A stretch of DNA of 64,000 nucleotides from Aggregatilineales bacterium (lineage in GTDB: Bacteria; Chloroflexota; Anaerolineae; Aggregatilineales; Phototrophicaceae), in the NCBI GenBank assembly GCA_030834905.1, contig JAUQWZ010000023.1, positions 62,001 through 126,000 of the forward strand, written 5' to 3'. The notes beneath the pieces were generated by a model, which saw only the letters and a list, made by a program, of their open reading frames with translations, had not been told where the DNA came from and ran no database searches. The position numbers and the translations under genes were made by a program. This document shows positions 17,182-25,006 of this stretch, piece after piece. Each line of letters begins with the position of its first letter. Position 1 is the stretch's first letter.

Positions 17182-17398
17182 TCCGTATTCCCTCCCAATG
17201 CGGATAGTTGCCAGACGCGCCTCATCGTATTCGTGATGCTTTTTACGCGCACGAGGTATCAGATCAGTTTTGATCTGTCCTATCGTACAGATGGTATTAT
17301 CAGCCTAATGTGTGAAGTAACTTTTGATTTGCAAGTGAATACAGCATACGAGGTTTTTTGCGGCGAGTCAAGAACAAATTTTCTATGAACGGGGGATT

Positions 17399-17423
17399 GG
17401 GCGACTCACCGAGTCGCCCCTAC
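17399..17423. repeat. Palindromic intergenic repeat (GGGCGACTC / GAGTCGCCC, then CTAC)
   Basis: Arms GGGCGACTC and GAGTCGCCC around ACC, followed by CTAC; same design as 3874-3898 with one compensated base-pair change in the arms. It lies in the 273-base gap 17182-17454, which is otherwise AT-richer than its surroundings and holds no gene I can support. Confidence 0.8.
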
Positions 17424-17454
17424 GGACCTACGGAACGGAAACGGCTGTCAGATG

Positions 17455-18258
17455 TCAGCGCGGCTCGTCGGATGATACGGGGCTTTTTCGCGCCAGTTCA
17501 AACAGCGGCAGGCTGGCGATCATATCCTCAACCCTGTCCATTTCCAGCGTCATGGTTGGCTGCTTCGGCAGCGCGCGCAGTTCCTCAAGCAGCAGGTTGT
17601 AGTTGAGAACGCCGTTCGGCAGCGCCCGGTGAATGTCAAGCTCGCCGTCGTTGTTGTTGAGGTGGGTGTGTACCAGCCAGGGTTCAACTGTCGCCAGCCA
17701 CTCATCGAAGGGGACTTTCGAGAACAGGTGCGCGTGTCCCACGTCCAGACAGGCGCGCAGGTTGGGATGGTCGATAGTCCTGAGCAGATAGGTGATGATA
17801 TCGGGATCGAATTCCCACATATTTTCGATTGTGGCAGTGACGTGGTGCTCGGCGGCGTACTCGGCGATCTCTTCCCAGAAAACCAGGTTGCGCTTGTGCC
17901 AGCCGGTTCGATATTCTTCGGTGCGGATAGCGGCAATGAAGTTGGCGTGGAAGACGACCGCCTGCGCGCCGAGCGCCTCGCCAATGTCGATTGCCTGATG
18001 GTAGCGGCTGGCGACCAGCGCGTTAATCTTCTGATCGGGGCTGCCGGGCGCCATGTCGAAGAAAGGACCGTGCATGGTGATCAGATTGACGGGTGCCAGC
18101 AGGCGCTGATAGTCCTCCAGGACTCCGCGCCAGTTGTTATCCAGCGTATCTGGATAAGCAAACGCCATCACTTCAATGCCCAGGTCATACTGCACTGCGA
18201 GGTCAACACAGTCTGAGATATTTGCAGGACTTGCGCTTAGCAGTACCTGATCTGCCAC
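17455..18258 (-). CDS. Sugar phosphate isomerase/epimerase family (AP endonuclease 2 TIM barrel)
   Basis: Xylose-isomerase-like TIM barrel of about 267 residues. Barrel features in order: LGIEVMAFAYP, LITMHGPFFDMAPG, AVVFHANF, ATIENMWEFDPDI, ACLDVGHAHLF and VHTHLNNNDG, with the conserved His/Glu/Asp positions that bind a divalent metal. TLEMD near the C-terminus completes the site. The start is probably GTG 18258, where GAGG lies 6 bases upstream; a longer in-frame TTG start at 18282 has nothing comparable. Members isomerise or epimerise sugars, inosose or hydroxypyruvate. Substrate cannot be assigned. Confidence 0.82.
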   Translation of the reverse strand: MADQVLLSASPANISDCVDLAVQYDLGIEVMAFAYPDTLDNNWRGVLEDYQRLLAPVNLITMHGPFFDMAPGSPDQKINALVASRYHQAIDIGEALGAQAVVFHANFIAAIRTEEYRTGWHKRNLVFWEEIAEYAAEHHVTATIENMWEFDPDIITYLLRTIDHPNLRACLDVGHAHLFSKVPFDEWLATVEPWLVHTHLNNNDGELDIHRALPNGVLNYNLLLEELRALPKQPTMTLEMDRVEDMIASLPLFELARKSPVSSDEPR

Positions 18259-18379
18259 TGGTATCCTCGGTTCGCTAAACAATTATGTTTTCAGTCTACA
18301 ACGAGTTATGCCCTCAGAGCAACAATACGGCGGTTTAATTGTTTCACCGCGTGATTAACCTGTAACAAAAGTTTACTTT

Positions 18380-19609
18380 TTATAACGGGGCGACACATTC
18401 GCTTTCGCCAGTGAAGCCCGATGGACTCCAGATCGGCGGGCTGTTGCCGAACGAATCGAGGAACGTCGTCTCGCCGGTGATGGCGTTGATGGCGACCAGT
18501 TCGTAAGCGCTGCGCAGCGCCAGCCATTCGCCACCGGGGCTGAAGCGTCCATAGTCAGCATAGCTCAATGCCGGATCAGTCAGGTGTTGTGTCGCGTCCA
18601 CATCGGCGTTGCCGACCAGCGGAATGCGCCACAGCCGGTTTTCAGGAATTTCCTGGAGATCGCGAGCGGTGGCAAGCATGGCGCTGCTGTCGGGCAGCCA
18701 GGTGAGATCAAGCGCCAGCGCCCAGACATAGCTCAACTGTGTCGGAATTGAGTCGGGCGTGGTGCCGATAATCCAGAACTGGTCGTTATTAGGGCTGGGC
18801 GAAAAGACAAAGCCAATCAGGAAGCCGTCGGGCGACCAGCGCGGCATACTGACACTGCCGGTTGGAAAGTTCGTCAGGCGGTATTTGGTTTCGCCGTCGG
18901 CGCTCACCACCCACAGATCCGCTTCCCGCAGTGGGATGACAGCCGCGCCACCGGTCGTGGTCGTCGGCTCGGCGGTTGAGAATGGGTCGGCACCCGGCGG
19001 GCGTTCCTCATACGAAACATACGTCAGCCACTGCCCGTCGGGCGACCAGCGCGGCGTGTGTTCGTCGCCGGAAACGCTGTAGAAGGCGGGTTCGCCGCCC
19101 TGCGGACTCACCCAGCCGATCAGGTGTTCAGTTTCGCCATTTTCGGTGCTGCTGAAGGTGAAAGCGATCCGTCCATCGTTGGGATCGGGCGACCACTGCG
19201 CATCCCAGACGCCCCACTGCTCGGCGGGAAGCTGGTTGTAACGCACCATCTCGCGCAGATCGCTGCCATCAAGGCGGGCGGTGTACAGTTTGGCGTAGCC
19301 GATGCCGTCGCTCAGGGTGAACAGGATGCGGCAGCCATCGGGCGAGAAATCCCAGACGTGATGCCAGCGGCTGCCAAAGGAAAGCTCGCGCCGGGTCCCG
19401 CTGCCCATATCAAACAGCGCGATCCGATCCTGCTCGACTGTATCTACCGCCAGCACCGGACCGACGAGCGCGGTATTAATCGGCGTGCCCGGCGCGGCAT
19501 AGACCAGGCGGGTGACGAGTAGGAGGGAAAAGATCAGGAGCATGACGTGCGCGCTCCTATTGCGATTATTTGCTGTCTGTCGAGGTCGCAATGTGTTCTG
19601 GTTCATCAC
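18380..19609 (-). CDS. Exported TolB/PD40-type beta-propeller protein
   Basis: A 409-residue protein with an N-terminal hydrophobic export segment (VMLLIFSLLLVTRLVYA) followed by at least four PD40/WD40-like blades: FSPDGCRILFT, WSPDPNDGRIAFT, WSPDGQWLTYV and WSPDGFLIGFV. A final FSPGGEWLALRS follows. Such propellers bind peptides or partner proteins outside the membrane, and no enzyme domain is visible. Its ATG overlaps the stop of the upstream SH3b protein by 4 bases, so the two are translationally coupled and probably act together at the cell surface. Confidence 0.82.
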   Translation of the reverse strand: MMNQNTLRPRQTANNRNRSAHVMLLIFSLLLVTRLVYAAPGTPINTALVGPVLAVDTVEQDRIALFDMGSGTRRELSFGSRWHHVWDFSPDGCRILFTLSDGIGYAKLYTARLDGSDLREMVRYNQLPAEQWGVWDAQWSPDPNDGRIAFTFSSTENGETEHLIGWVSPQGGEPAFYSVSGDEHTPRWSPDGQWLTYVSYEERPPGADPFSTAEPTTTTGGAAVIPLREADLWVVSADGETKYRLTNFPTGSVSMPRWSPDGFLIGFVFSPSPNNDQFWIIGTTPDSIPTQLSYVWALALDLTWLPDSSAMLATARDLQEIPENRLWRIPLVGNADVDATQHLTDPALSYADYGRFSPGGEWLALRSAYELVAINAITGETTFLDSFGNSPPIWSPSGFTGESECVAPL

Positions 19610-20664
19610 CGGATGATGGGAACAGGTCTGCCTGACGGGTTGCGGAGCAAGCCGCGATCTGCCGGAATCCAGCCGTTCACACGACGATGATCGCAGTCCG
19701 CCTCAATAAGATACCACGCTGGCGTCGTTCCGTCAGCCGCGATGACGTTATAAAGCTGCCCGCCCGGTATCAGGCACAGCAGCCCGCCGCCAATCGCCCG
19801 CGAACTGTACAGCGGATTGTCGAGACTGACGTACAGCGTGGGCGTAATGAATTGACCTTCCACCGGCATGACCGGCAGCCCGCGCAGGTCGCCGCGCAGG
19901 ATGAGAAATTCGTCTTTTACCCAGCCGCGCAGCCCGCCAATTTCGACATACCACCACAGGCTTTCGGGGGCGCGCAGCCTGCCGTTGCTGCCGATGACGA
20001 TCAGCCGCGTGCCGCCATCGAGGATGCCGACCGGCGTGTAGGCGGGGCTGTCGCCCGAACGGAGAAACAGGTTGTCGGTATTGACGATGGCGTATCCCGG
20101 CTGCGCTTCGGCAGTCCCGGCGGGATTCTGCGGTCGCGGTGGGGCAGCGTTCGGGTCGGCGGCGGGTTCGGCGCGCCCGCCAGTGGCTGCCTGCGCCTGA
20201 AGCACCGCCAGCGGCAGCAGCGCCAGGTCGTCGCCAATCACGAACAGACCGCCGCCAAACGTCGGCAGACCGGGACACGATCCCGAAACCATAAACAGGA
20301 GTTGTTCAGATTCGCCGTTGCCGGAGACGCTGACGATTTTGAGCGTAATCGGGTTGTAGTGTGGCAGCGCTGTATAGTTCAGGCGCGCGCCGTCCTCAAA
20401 GGTGATGCGCTGATCAAGCGGGTAGATGCTGGTATTTTCGTACAGCGTTCGCCCGCCGCCATCGAAGGCGGTGATGACGATGGCTTCACGGCTGCGTCCG
20501 GTATTATCGCGGTTGGTCGTCACCGCGCCGCCGCCTGAAGTGAAGCCGCGACAGTCCGGCGTGAAGGTGATATTTTCCCCGCTGGCGGCGTGGCTGAGTC
20601 CGGTTGTGTAGAAGCAAATCAGCAGGATGCTCAACAGGAGCATACGGCGCGTTCTTGGAGCCAT
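19606..20664 (-). CDS. Secreted SH3b-domain protein
   Basis: A 352-residue exported protein. The signal peptide covers about residues 9-28 (LLLSILLICFYTTGLSHAAS). The ~150-residue N-terminal domain is of unknown type (begins ITFTPDCRGFTSGGG), then comes a Pro/Ala linker near 170-185. An SH3b module follows at about 190-260 (DNLFLRSGDSPAYTPVGILD, then WWYVEIGGLRGWVKDEFL). The C-terminal stretch has a second SH3b-like ending (PAWYLIEADCDHRRVNGWIP). First gene of a pair with the beta-propeller protein. Likely an envelope or extracellular protein; function unknown. Confidence 0.78.
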   Translation of the reverse strand: MAPRTRRMLLLSILLICFYTTGLSHAASGENITFTPDCRGFTSGGGAVTTNRDNTGRSREAIVITAFDGGGRTLYENTSIYPLDQRITFEDGARLNYTALPHYNPITLKIVSVSGNGESEQLLFMVSGSCPGLPTFGGGLFVIGDDLALLPLAVLQAQAATGGRAEPAADPNAAPPRPQNPAGTAEAQPGYAIVNTDNLFLRSGDSPAYTPVGILDGGTRLIVIGSNGRLRAPESLWWYVEIGGLRGWVKDEFLILRGDLRGLPVMPVEGQFITPTLYVSLDNPLYSSRAIGGGLLCLIPGGQLYNVIAADGTTPAWYLIEADCDHRRVNGWIPADRGLLRNPSGRPVPIIR

Positions 20665-20867
20665 CGGCTCTCCTCAAGGCTGTTTTGTGCTGCGGCACAT
20701 AATCTTAGCCAGCCTGAAAGGTTTTGCTACTGGTTGGTTCGACATCGCGCGGGAACGTAGAGCAACCGTTGGTTTGGCGTAGGGTTTGCCGGCGTCAATG
20801 ATGCTATAGTGGCGGTGTTCATCGAGTGGAGTCCCCCACCTGCTCAGTGAACAGACTTCCCCGAAAA

Positions 20868-20897
20868 CCAAGCGCCCCCGTCACAGGGGGCGTTTGG
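20868..20897 (-). terminator. Rho-independent terminator of the GNAT gene
   Basis: A 12-pair stem (plus-strand 20868-20879 with 20886-20897, core GCGCCCCC/GGGGGCG, one G-T pair) with a 6-base loop. On the minus strand it is followed by TTTT at 20864-20867. It begins just after the acetyltransferase stop at 20899. Confidence 0.8.
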
Positions 20898-20898
20898 T

Positions 20899-21711
20899 TT
20901 AGAATGTCTGATGCTTATCCCAGGAATGTTCGCGCACGCCAAAATCGGCGTCCACATAGCCAAGCTTCTGATAGACCGATTTTGCCATATCCGATGACCA
21001 GATCCAGGTGTCGGCGTAGCCCCGATGGCGGATTTCCCGCATCAGAGCGTGCGTTATCGCACCGCCAAATCCCTGACCGCGAAACGCTGGCGGCGTAGAG
21101 ACATCGTAGATCGACGCGCCGCCACCGGCATCCAGCAGCGTGCCAGTGGTGACCGGCGTATCGCCCACATAGCCAGTGTAATGCAGTGAGAAGGCTTCCT
21201 GCCCGTAGCCGTGCCGCGCGTAGGCGTCGTAGAAAATCGACAGCTCCTCCTCAAATCCGGCTTCCGAAATGCGCACCCACTCCGCCATCATCTCGTCGTC
21301 GCAGACACGCTCGATGTGGAAATTGTCTGGTACAGCGGGGGCGGCACTCAGCGCGGTGAGATCTGTCCACAGCCAGTTGCCGGCGCGCCCGCCCGGCAGC
21401 CCGCGTCCCTCCAGCCGCTTGCCCAGATCGGGCGGCTGGTCGTCGGGGAAGATAAACCAGTCGATGCGCTCGGTAAGTCGGTTGATGTGCTCAAAGAGCG
21501 CGTCTATCCGTTCTTCGACGCCGTCAGCCTGCCAATCGGTTCGGAGTATGATGTTGCCGGGAGCAGGGCGGTTGCTCACAAATAAAAAGGTGTCGGTGCT
21601 CTCTGTCGTGACGCCGGGCAGCCCTGAAAACATGGACATATAGGCGATCATGTTCTGCTGTACTCGGCGCGGTTTATCGCTGCCTGAAAGGTCGAGTAGG
21701 CTGGGTGTCAT
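20899..21711 (-). CDS. GNAT-family N-acetyltransferase
   Basis: About 270 residues. The C-terminal half is a GNAT domain: VTTGTLLDAGGGASIYDVST, then PPAFRGQGFGGAITHALM, with RGQGFGG as the acetyl-CoA pyrophosphate loop. YQKLGYVD is the last strand-helix of the fold. The N-terminal half is not recognised and may be a second, degenerate GNAT repeat. ATG 21711 is chosen because AGGAG lies 5 bases upstream; an in-frame ATG 13 codons earlier lacks this. The acceptor is unknown. The gene stands alone and ends in a clear terminator. Confidence 0.85.
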   Translation of the reverse strand: MTPSLLDLSGSDKPRRVQQNMIAYMSMFSGLPGVTTESTDTFLFVSNRPAPGNIILRTDWQADGVEERIDALFEHINRLTERIDWFIFPDDQPPDLGKRLEGRGLPGGRAGNWLWTDLTALSAAPAVPDNFHIERVCDDEMMAEWVRISEAGFEEELSIFYDAYARHGYGQEAFSLHYTGYVGDTPVTTGTLLDAGGGASIYDVSTPPAFRGQGFGGAITHALMREIRHRGYADTWIWSSDMAKSVYQKLGYVDADFGVREHSWDKHQTF

Positions 21712-21787
21712 AAAGCTCCTATGGGTATATAGAAAGTAGATACGGTTCATAATAGCTCATGTATGAGGGTTCGAATAGTGGGGATGT

Positions 21788-21873
21788 TCTGCGGAATGGG
21801 AGAAATCGCGGGGATGTAGGGACGCGACATCGTCGTGTCCGAAAAACAAACGGACATCACATTGTCGTGCCCG
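21788..21873. repeat. Composite palindromic element upstream of priA
   Basis: Starts with GCGGAATGGGAGAAATCGCG, runs into GTAGGG and a palindrome (arms GGACGCGACA-like and TGTCGTGTCC, slightly degenerate). It ends with a second, degraded half near CGGACATCACATTGTCGTGC. The first part is the reverse complement of the CCGCGATTTTCCCCAC flank at 24820-24840, also next to a GTAGGG palindrome, so the flank and palindrome travel together. Confidence 0.7.
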
Positions 21874-21931
21874 CCGAGAATAACGCCGCTTCGCGCGTAC
21901 ATAATACGACCATTTGTGCTAAAATAGAAGC

Positions 21932-24664
21932 ATGTATGCAAATGTCGCCATCGACGCGCCAGTCGATAACACCTTTGACTATCATATCCCGCCGGAGATT
22001 GACGGCGAGCTGGTGCCGGGGCATCTGGTGCAGGTTGCCTTTGGCACTGCCATGCAGCATGGCATCGTCCTGTCGATTCACGAGCAGACGGCGGTTGAAA
22101 AGACCAAGCCGATTCTGGCGCGGCTCGATCCGCGTCCGGTGGTCACCCGCGAACAGATCGCGCTGTCCCGCTGGCTGAGTGAAACCTACCTCGCGCCGAT
22201 TGGCTTGTGCCTGTGGCTGTGGCTGCCGCCCGGACTGACCGGACACCGGGATATTCAGGTCGATCTGCTTCAGCCGGACGGCGCGCAGACGGCGCTCGAA
22301 AAAGAGATCGTCGCGCTGCTGAAAAAGCGCGGATCGCTGCGTGGACACCAGTTCAATCTGGCGCTGCCGGGCAAAGAATGGCGCGCCGTCGTGGACGATC
22401 TGGCGAAGGCGGGCGTAGTCAAAAAGGAAAGCACGCTGTCGCCGCCGCGCGTCAAACCCAAGATCGTGCAGACGGCGGCGCTGGCGATTCACCCTGACCA
22501 GATTCCGGCGATGATCAAGCATATCGAGCGTCCTTCCCGCGCCGCCGATCTGCTGCAAACGATAGCCGACATGCCCAACGGCGGCATCTCGCCGCAGGGG
22601 GCGATTAAGCTGGCGAACGCCACCAAAGCCAACCTCGACAAGCTGGTGAGTTCCGGCTTGGTGACGGTTGAGGACGATCTCGTCACGCTGGCAATCCCCA
22701 AAGATGACGTTCCCACCAGACTGGCGGAACTGCGTAAGACCGAACTGCCGCTGCGGGTGCTCAAGGTGCTGGCGCGGGAAGCCGACGCCATGGACGTAAG
22801 CTGGGTGTATGCCCAGACCGGCGCGACCATGACGGATCTCAAGCGGCTGGAAGCAGAAGAACTGATTTTGCTTGGCGAGACGCAGAAATGGCGCGACTCG
22901 CTGGCAGCCCGCGAGTTTGTCGCGCTGACCGCGCCGCCGCTGACGCCCGAACAGACCACCGTCTGGGAACGAGTGCGCGAGTCGATCATTCGCTGTGTGT
23001 CCTACAACCCGCGTCGGGGCAGCGCGCCGCCGCCGACCAATACCTTCCTGCTGCATGGCGTCACCGGCAGCGGCAAGACCGAGATTTACCTGCGGGCGCT
23101 GGAACTGACGCTCTCGCTGGGACGCAGCGCCATTTTCCTGGTGCCGGAAATCGCCCTGACCCCGCAGACACTGCGCCGGGTGGCGGCGCGTTTTCCGGGC
23201 AAGGTTGCCGTCGTCCACAGCGGCTTGAGCGAGGGCGAACGCTACGATACCTGGCGGCGCGCCCGTGACGGTCTGGTGCAGATCGTCGTCGGCGCGCGCT
23301 CGGCGCTGTTCACGCCGCTGCCGGATGTCGGGCTGATCGTGCTCGATGAAGAACACGACGCCAGCTATAAGCAGTCACCGCCGATTCTGCCGCCCTATTA
23401 CCACACTCGGCAGACTGCCGAGCAGATGATGCGCCGCGACGGCGGCGTGGTCATCGTCGGCAGCGCCACGCCGGATATCGAAACGTACTACCGTTCGGAG
23501 CAGGGCGAGATCGTTCGGCTGGAACTGCCGCGCCGCATCATGGGACACCGGGTGCGGATTCAGGAGCAGGCGGAACGTCAGGGCGTGATGCCGAGCTACC
23601 GCCCCGATTCGCAGGCGGACGACGCGCTGATGATCGACCTGCCGCCGGTGCGGGTGGTCGATATGCGCGACGAGTTGAAAGGCGGCAACACCAGCATCTT
23701 CAGCCGCCCGCTGCAATATGCGATTGCCGACGTGCTCGACAAACGCGAACAGGCGATCCTGTTCCTCAACCGGCGCGGGCAGAACACCTACGTTTTCTGC
23801 CGCGACTGCGGCTACGTGGTCAAGTGCCCGCGCTGCGATTCGCCGCTGACGTATCATCGCCAGGGACAGGCGCTGCGCTGCCACCGCTGCGACTTCATGG
23901 GACAGGAACCAAGCTACTGCCCGGAGTGCAGTTCGCGGCGCATCAAGTATTTTGGCGCGGGGACGCAGCAGGTCGAGCAGACGCTGGTCGAGATGTTCCC
24001 GCGCGCCCGCGTGGTGCGCTGGGACGCCGACACCGCCGACTCGCCCGAAGCGCACGACGCCATTCTTCAGCGCTTCGTCCAGCGCAAAGCCGACATCATG
24101 GTTGGCACGCAGATGGTCGCTAAAGGCTTGGATCTGCCGCTGGTCACGCTGGTAGGCGTCGTCAGCGCCGACGTTGGGCTGGGGATGCCCGACTTTCGCG
24201 GCGGCGAGCGTACCTTTCAGGTGCTGACCCAGGTGGCGGGACGGGCAGGGCGTGGGCTGCTCGGCGGCAAGGTCATTTTGCAGACCTACCAGCCCGATCA
24301 TTATGCGATCCGCGCGGCGGCAGGGCACGACTACGCCGCTTTCTACGAACGCGAGATCGCCTACCGCCACGATCTGGCATACCCGCCGTTTCGCCGGATT
24401 GTCCGCATCCTGTTTCGCTACCCGAACGAACTGAAGGCGAAAAGCGAAGCCGAACGGGCGGCGGCGATGCTGCGCCAGCGGCTGGTGACGCTGAATATGT
24501 CCGGCACCGAGTTGATCGGTCCCGCGCCGTGTTTCTTCACCCGCGAGAACCGCGCTTTTCGCTGGCATCTGCTGCTGCGCGGACCTGACCCAACGCAGGC
24601 GCTGCGCGGCTTGGATTTCCCCAAAGGCTGGCACGTAGACGTTGACCCGGTCGAGGTGCTGTGA
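21932..24664 (+). CDS. priA: Primosomal protein N' (replication restart helicase PriA)
   Basis: 3'-5' DNA helicase that rebuilds the replisome at stalled forks; 910 residues, longer than the E. coli protein (about 730). The N-terminal DNA-binding domain begins YANVAIDAPVDNTFDYHIP. Walker A LHGVTGSGKTEIYLRALE is near residue 372 and the Walker B box LIVLDEEHDASYKQ near 470. The zinc-binding insert (CRDCGYVVKCPRCD, then CHRCDFMGQEPSYCPEC) covers about 625-670 with all eight cysteines. The helicase C motifs GTQMVAKGLD and TQVAGRAGRG follow. It stands alone; no clear ribosome site precedes the ATG. Confidence 0.96.
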   Translation: MYANVAIDAPVDNTFDYHIPPEIDGELVPGHLVQVAFGTAMQHGIVLSIHEQTAVEKTKPILARLDPRPVVTREQIALSRWLSETYLAPIGLCLWLWLPPGLTGHRDIQVDLLQPDGAQTALEKEIVALLKKRGSLRGHQFNLALPGKEWRAVVDDLAKAGVVKKESTLSPPRVKPKIVQTAALAIHPDQIPAMIKHIERPSRAADLLQTIADMPNGGISPQGAIKLANATKANLDKLVSSGLVTVEDDLVTLAIPKDDVPTRLAELRKTELPLRVLKVLAREADAMDVSWVYAQTGATMTDLKRLEAEELILLGETQKWRDSLAAREFVALTAPPLTPEQTTVWERVRESIIRCVSYNPRRGSAPPPTNTFLLHGVTGSGKTEIYLRALELTLSLGRSAIFLVPEIALTPQTLRRVAARFPGKVAVVHSGLSEGERYDTWRRARDGLVQIVVGARSALFTPLPDVGLIVLDEEHDASYKQSPPILPPYYHTRQTAEQMMRRDGGVVIVGSATPDIETYYRSEQGEIVRLELPRRIMGHRVRIQEQAERQGVMPSYRPDSQADDALMIDLPPVRVVDMRDELKGGNTSIFSRPLQYAIADVLDKREQAILFLNRRGQNTYVFCRDCGYVVKCPRCDSPLTYHRQGQALRCHRCDFMGQEPSYCPECSSRRIKYFGAGTQQVEQTLVEMFPRARVVRWDADTADSPEAHDAILQRFVQRKADIMVGTQMVAKGLDLPLVTLVGVVSADVGLGMPDFRGGERTFQVLTQVAGRAGRGLLGGKVILQTYQPDHYAIRAAAGHDYAAFYEREIAYRHDLAYPPFRRIVRILFRYPNELKAKSEAERAAAMLRQRLVTLNMSGTELIGPAPCFFTRENRAFRWHLLLRGPDPTQALRGLDFPKGWHVDVDPVEVL

Positions 24665-25006
24665 TGTGCTGAGTCAAAAGTGAAAAGTTGAAAGTGAGAA
24701 GTTAAACATAAAAACCAGCAGTCACTTTCGACTTTCGACTTTTCTTACTCAGTAATACGAGGAATGGGGAATTATAGGGACATTTTCCGTAGGGGCGCAG
24801 CATGCTGCGCCCCTACATGACCGCGATTTTCCCCACTTCAGTACTACGGGGAGTGGGGAATTGTAAGGATACAGCAGCCGTCTTGATAGTGGGTTTAAAC
24901 CCACTGTCACCGCGATTTTCCCATTCCCGTACTACGCCGGTCATTGCAGGTTGCCTGGTTTCTTCTTAGAATTGCCCTGCTGTATTGTTACACAGGAGTG
25001 TCCGGC
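24665..25006. repeat. 342-base gene-free region of nested palindromic repeats
   Basis: Starts with AAAAGT-rich short inverted repeats (24675-24745). Two tandem blocks follow, each opening with a TAC-GG-GAATGGGGAATT-like arm (24753-24772; 24842-24866), enclosing a palindrome, and closing with ACCGCGATTTTCCC and TACTAC. The enclosed palindromes differ: GTAGGGGCGCAGCA and its complement at 24789-24816 (perfect, 28 bases), and AGTGGGTTTAAACCCACT at 24884-24901. No coding content until the AGGAG at 24994-24998 of the following gene. Confidence 0.75.

Noticed and set aside
21747..21941. Minus-strand frame overlapping the priA start
   Set aside because: It runs through the repeat element and the priA upstream region; PriA starts correctly at 21932.
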